Origin: Pycnococcus provasolii
Taxonomy: Eukaryota > Chlorophyta > Pseudoscourfieldiophyceae > Pseudoscourfieldiales
Length of the DNA: 64,000 nucleotides
Direction of reading: 5' to 3'
NCBI GenBank assembly: GCA_049487715.1
Contig: CP150561.1
Coordinates: forward strand, 651,767-715,766
Made by a program: the position numbers and the translations under genes. The notes beneath the pieces are model-generated. The model did not search any database. It was not told the origin of the DNA and saw only the letters and a program-made list of their open reading frames with translations. Positions 63,802 to 64,000 of this stretch are shown here, piece after piece (the first letter of the stretch is position 1; every line of letters begins with the position of its first letter).

Positions 63802-64000
63802 GGGTTAGGGTTAGGGTTAGGGTTAGGGTTAGGGTTAGGGTTAGGGTTAGGGTTAGGGTTAGGGTTAGGGTTAGGGTTAGGGTTAGGGTTAGGGTTAGGG
63901 TTAGGGTTAGGGTTAGGGTTAGGGTTAGGGTTAGGGTTAGGGTTAGGGTTAGGGTTAGGGTTAGGGTTAGGGTTAGGGTTAGGGTTAGGGTTAGGGTTAG
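63801..64000 (+). repeat. Telomere (TTAGGG)n, right chromosome end
   Basis: About 33 perfect TTAGGG units run to the last base of the window, in the G-rich 5'-to-3' orientation expected for a right end. No variant units were seen. Confidence 0.97.

Overview
This window is the right-hand end of a eukaryotic nuclear chromosome. It finishes in about 200 bp of uninterrupted TTAGGG repeats in the orientation expected at a right telomere. Genes are dense, GC-rich and mostly intronless, and the few introns are short GT-AG introns of 80-197 bp with clear splice sites. The gene content is COPI, ESCRT-II, GINS and POL5 housekeeping proteins, a plant-type alpha-amylase, a multidomain acetyl-CoA carboxylase and N-termini that resemble transit peptides. 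That suggests a small unicellular alga, most likely of the green lineage (prasinophyte-like). The assignment is inference; no marker gene here fixes the species.

Layout. 1-2.2 kb: tail of an unknown gene and a coiled-coil gene. 2.2-6.4 kb: a gene-free stretch, then a PIF/Harbinger DNA transposon with an intact DDE transposase, an acidic partner ORF and subterminal GGTCAAGT motifs. 6.6-23.2 kb: single-copy genes (nucleoside phosphorylase, EF-hand protein, short-chain dehydrogenase, SANT/GON4L-like protein, plastid-type membrane protein, REEP/HVA22, POL5/MYBBP1A, a spliced SVIP-like 70-aa protein, epsilon-COP, a small membrane protein, a frame-broken coiled-coil gene). 23.6-35.6 kb: one giant two-exon gene for a ~3,900-aa secreted or membrane protein with repeated modules, less GC-rich than its neighbours. 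35.9-48.2 kb: a 1,505-aa repeat protein with one intron, VPS25 and SLD5 head to head, a PGBD-coiled-coil-alpha-amylase fusion and a four-TM protein.

From about 48.8 kb the sequence is subtelomeric. It holds unknown short ORFs, gene fragments ending directly in interstitial TTAGGG arrays (50.1 and 51.1 kb), a frameshifted WD40 relic, a degenerate RING fragment and hairpins. Then comes an acetyl-CoA carboxylase gene that has lost its carboxyltransferase domain. Its 3' half is tandemly duplicated (offset 3,411 bp, one mismatch noticed), each copy is followed by a GATGCC/GATGTC hexamer array carrying a 21-bp cassette, and the reading frame runs on into an unknown terminal ORF that stops at the telomere.

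The genes do not form one pathway. The recurring themes are short shared promoters between divergent genes, several with telomere-type (telo-box) motifs; a dispersed ~200-bp repeat found beside three gene 3' ends; and telomere-driven remodelling of the last 15 kb.
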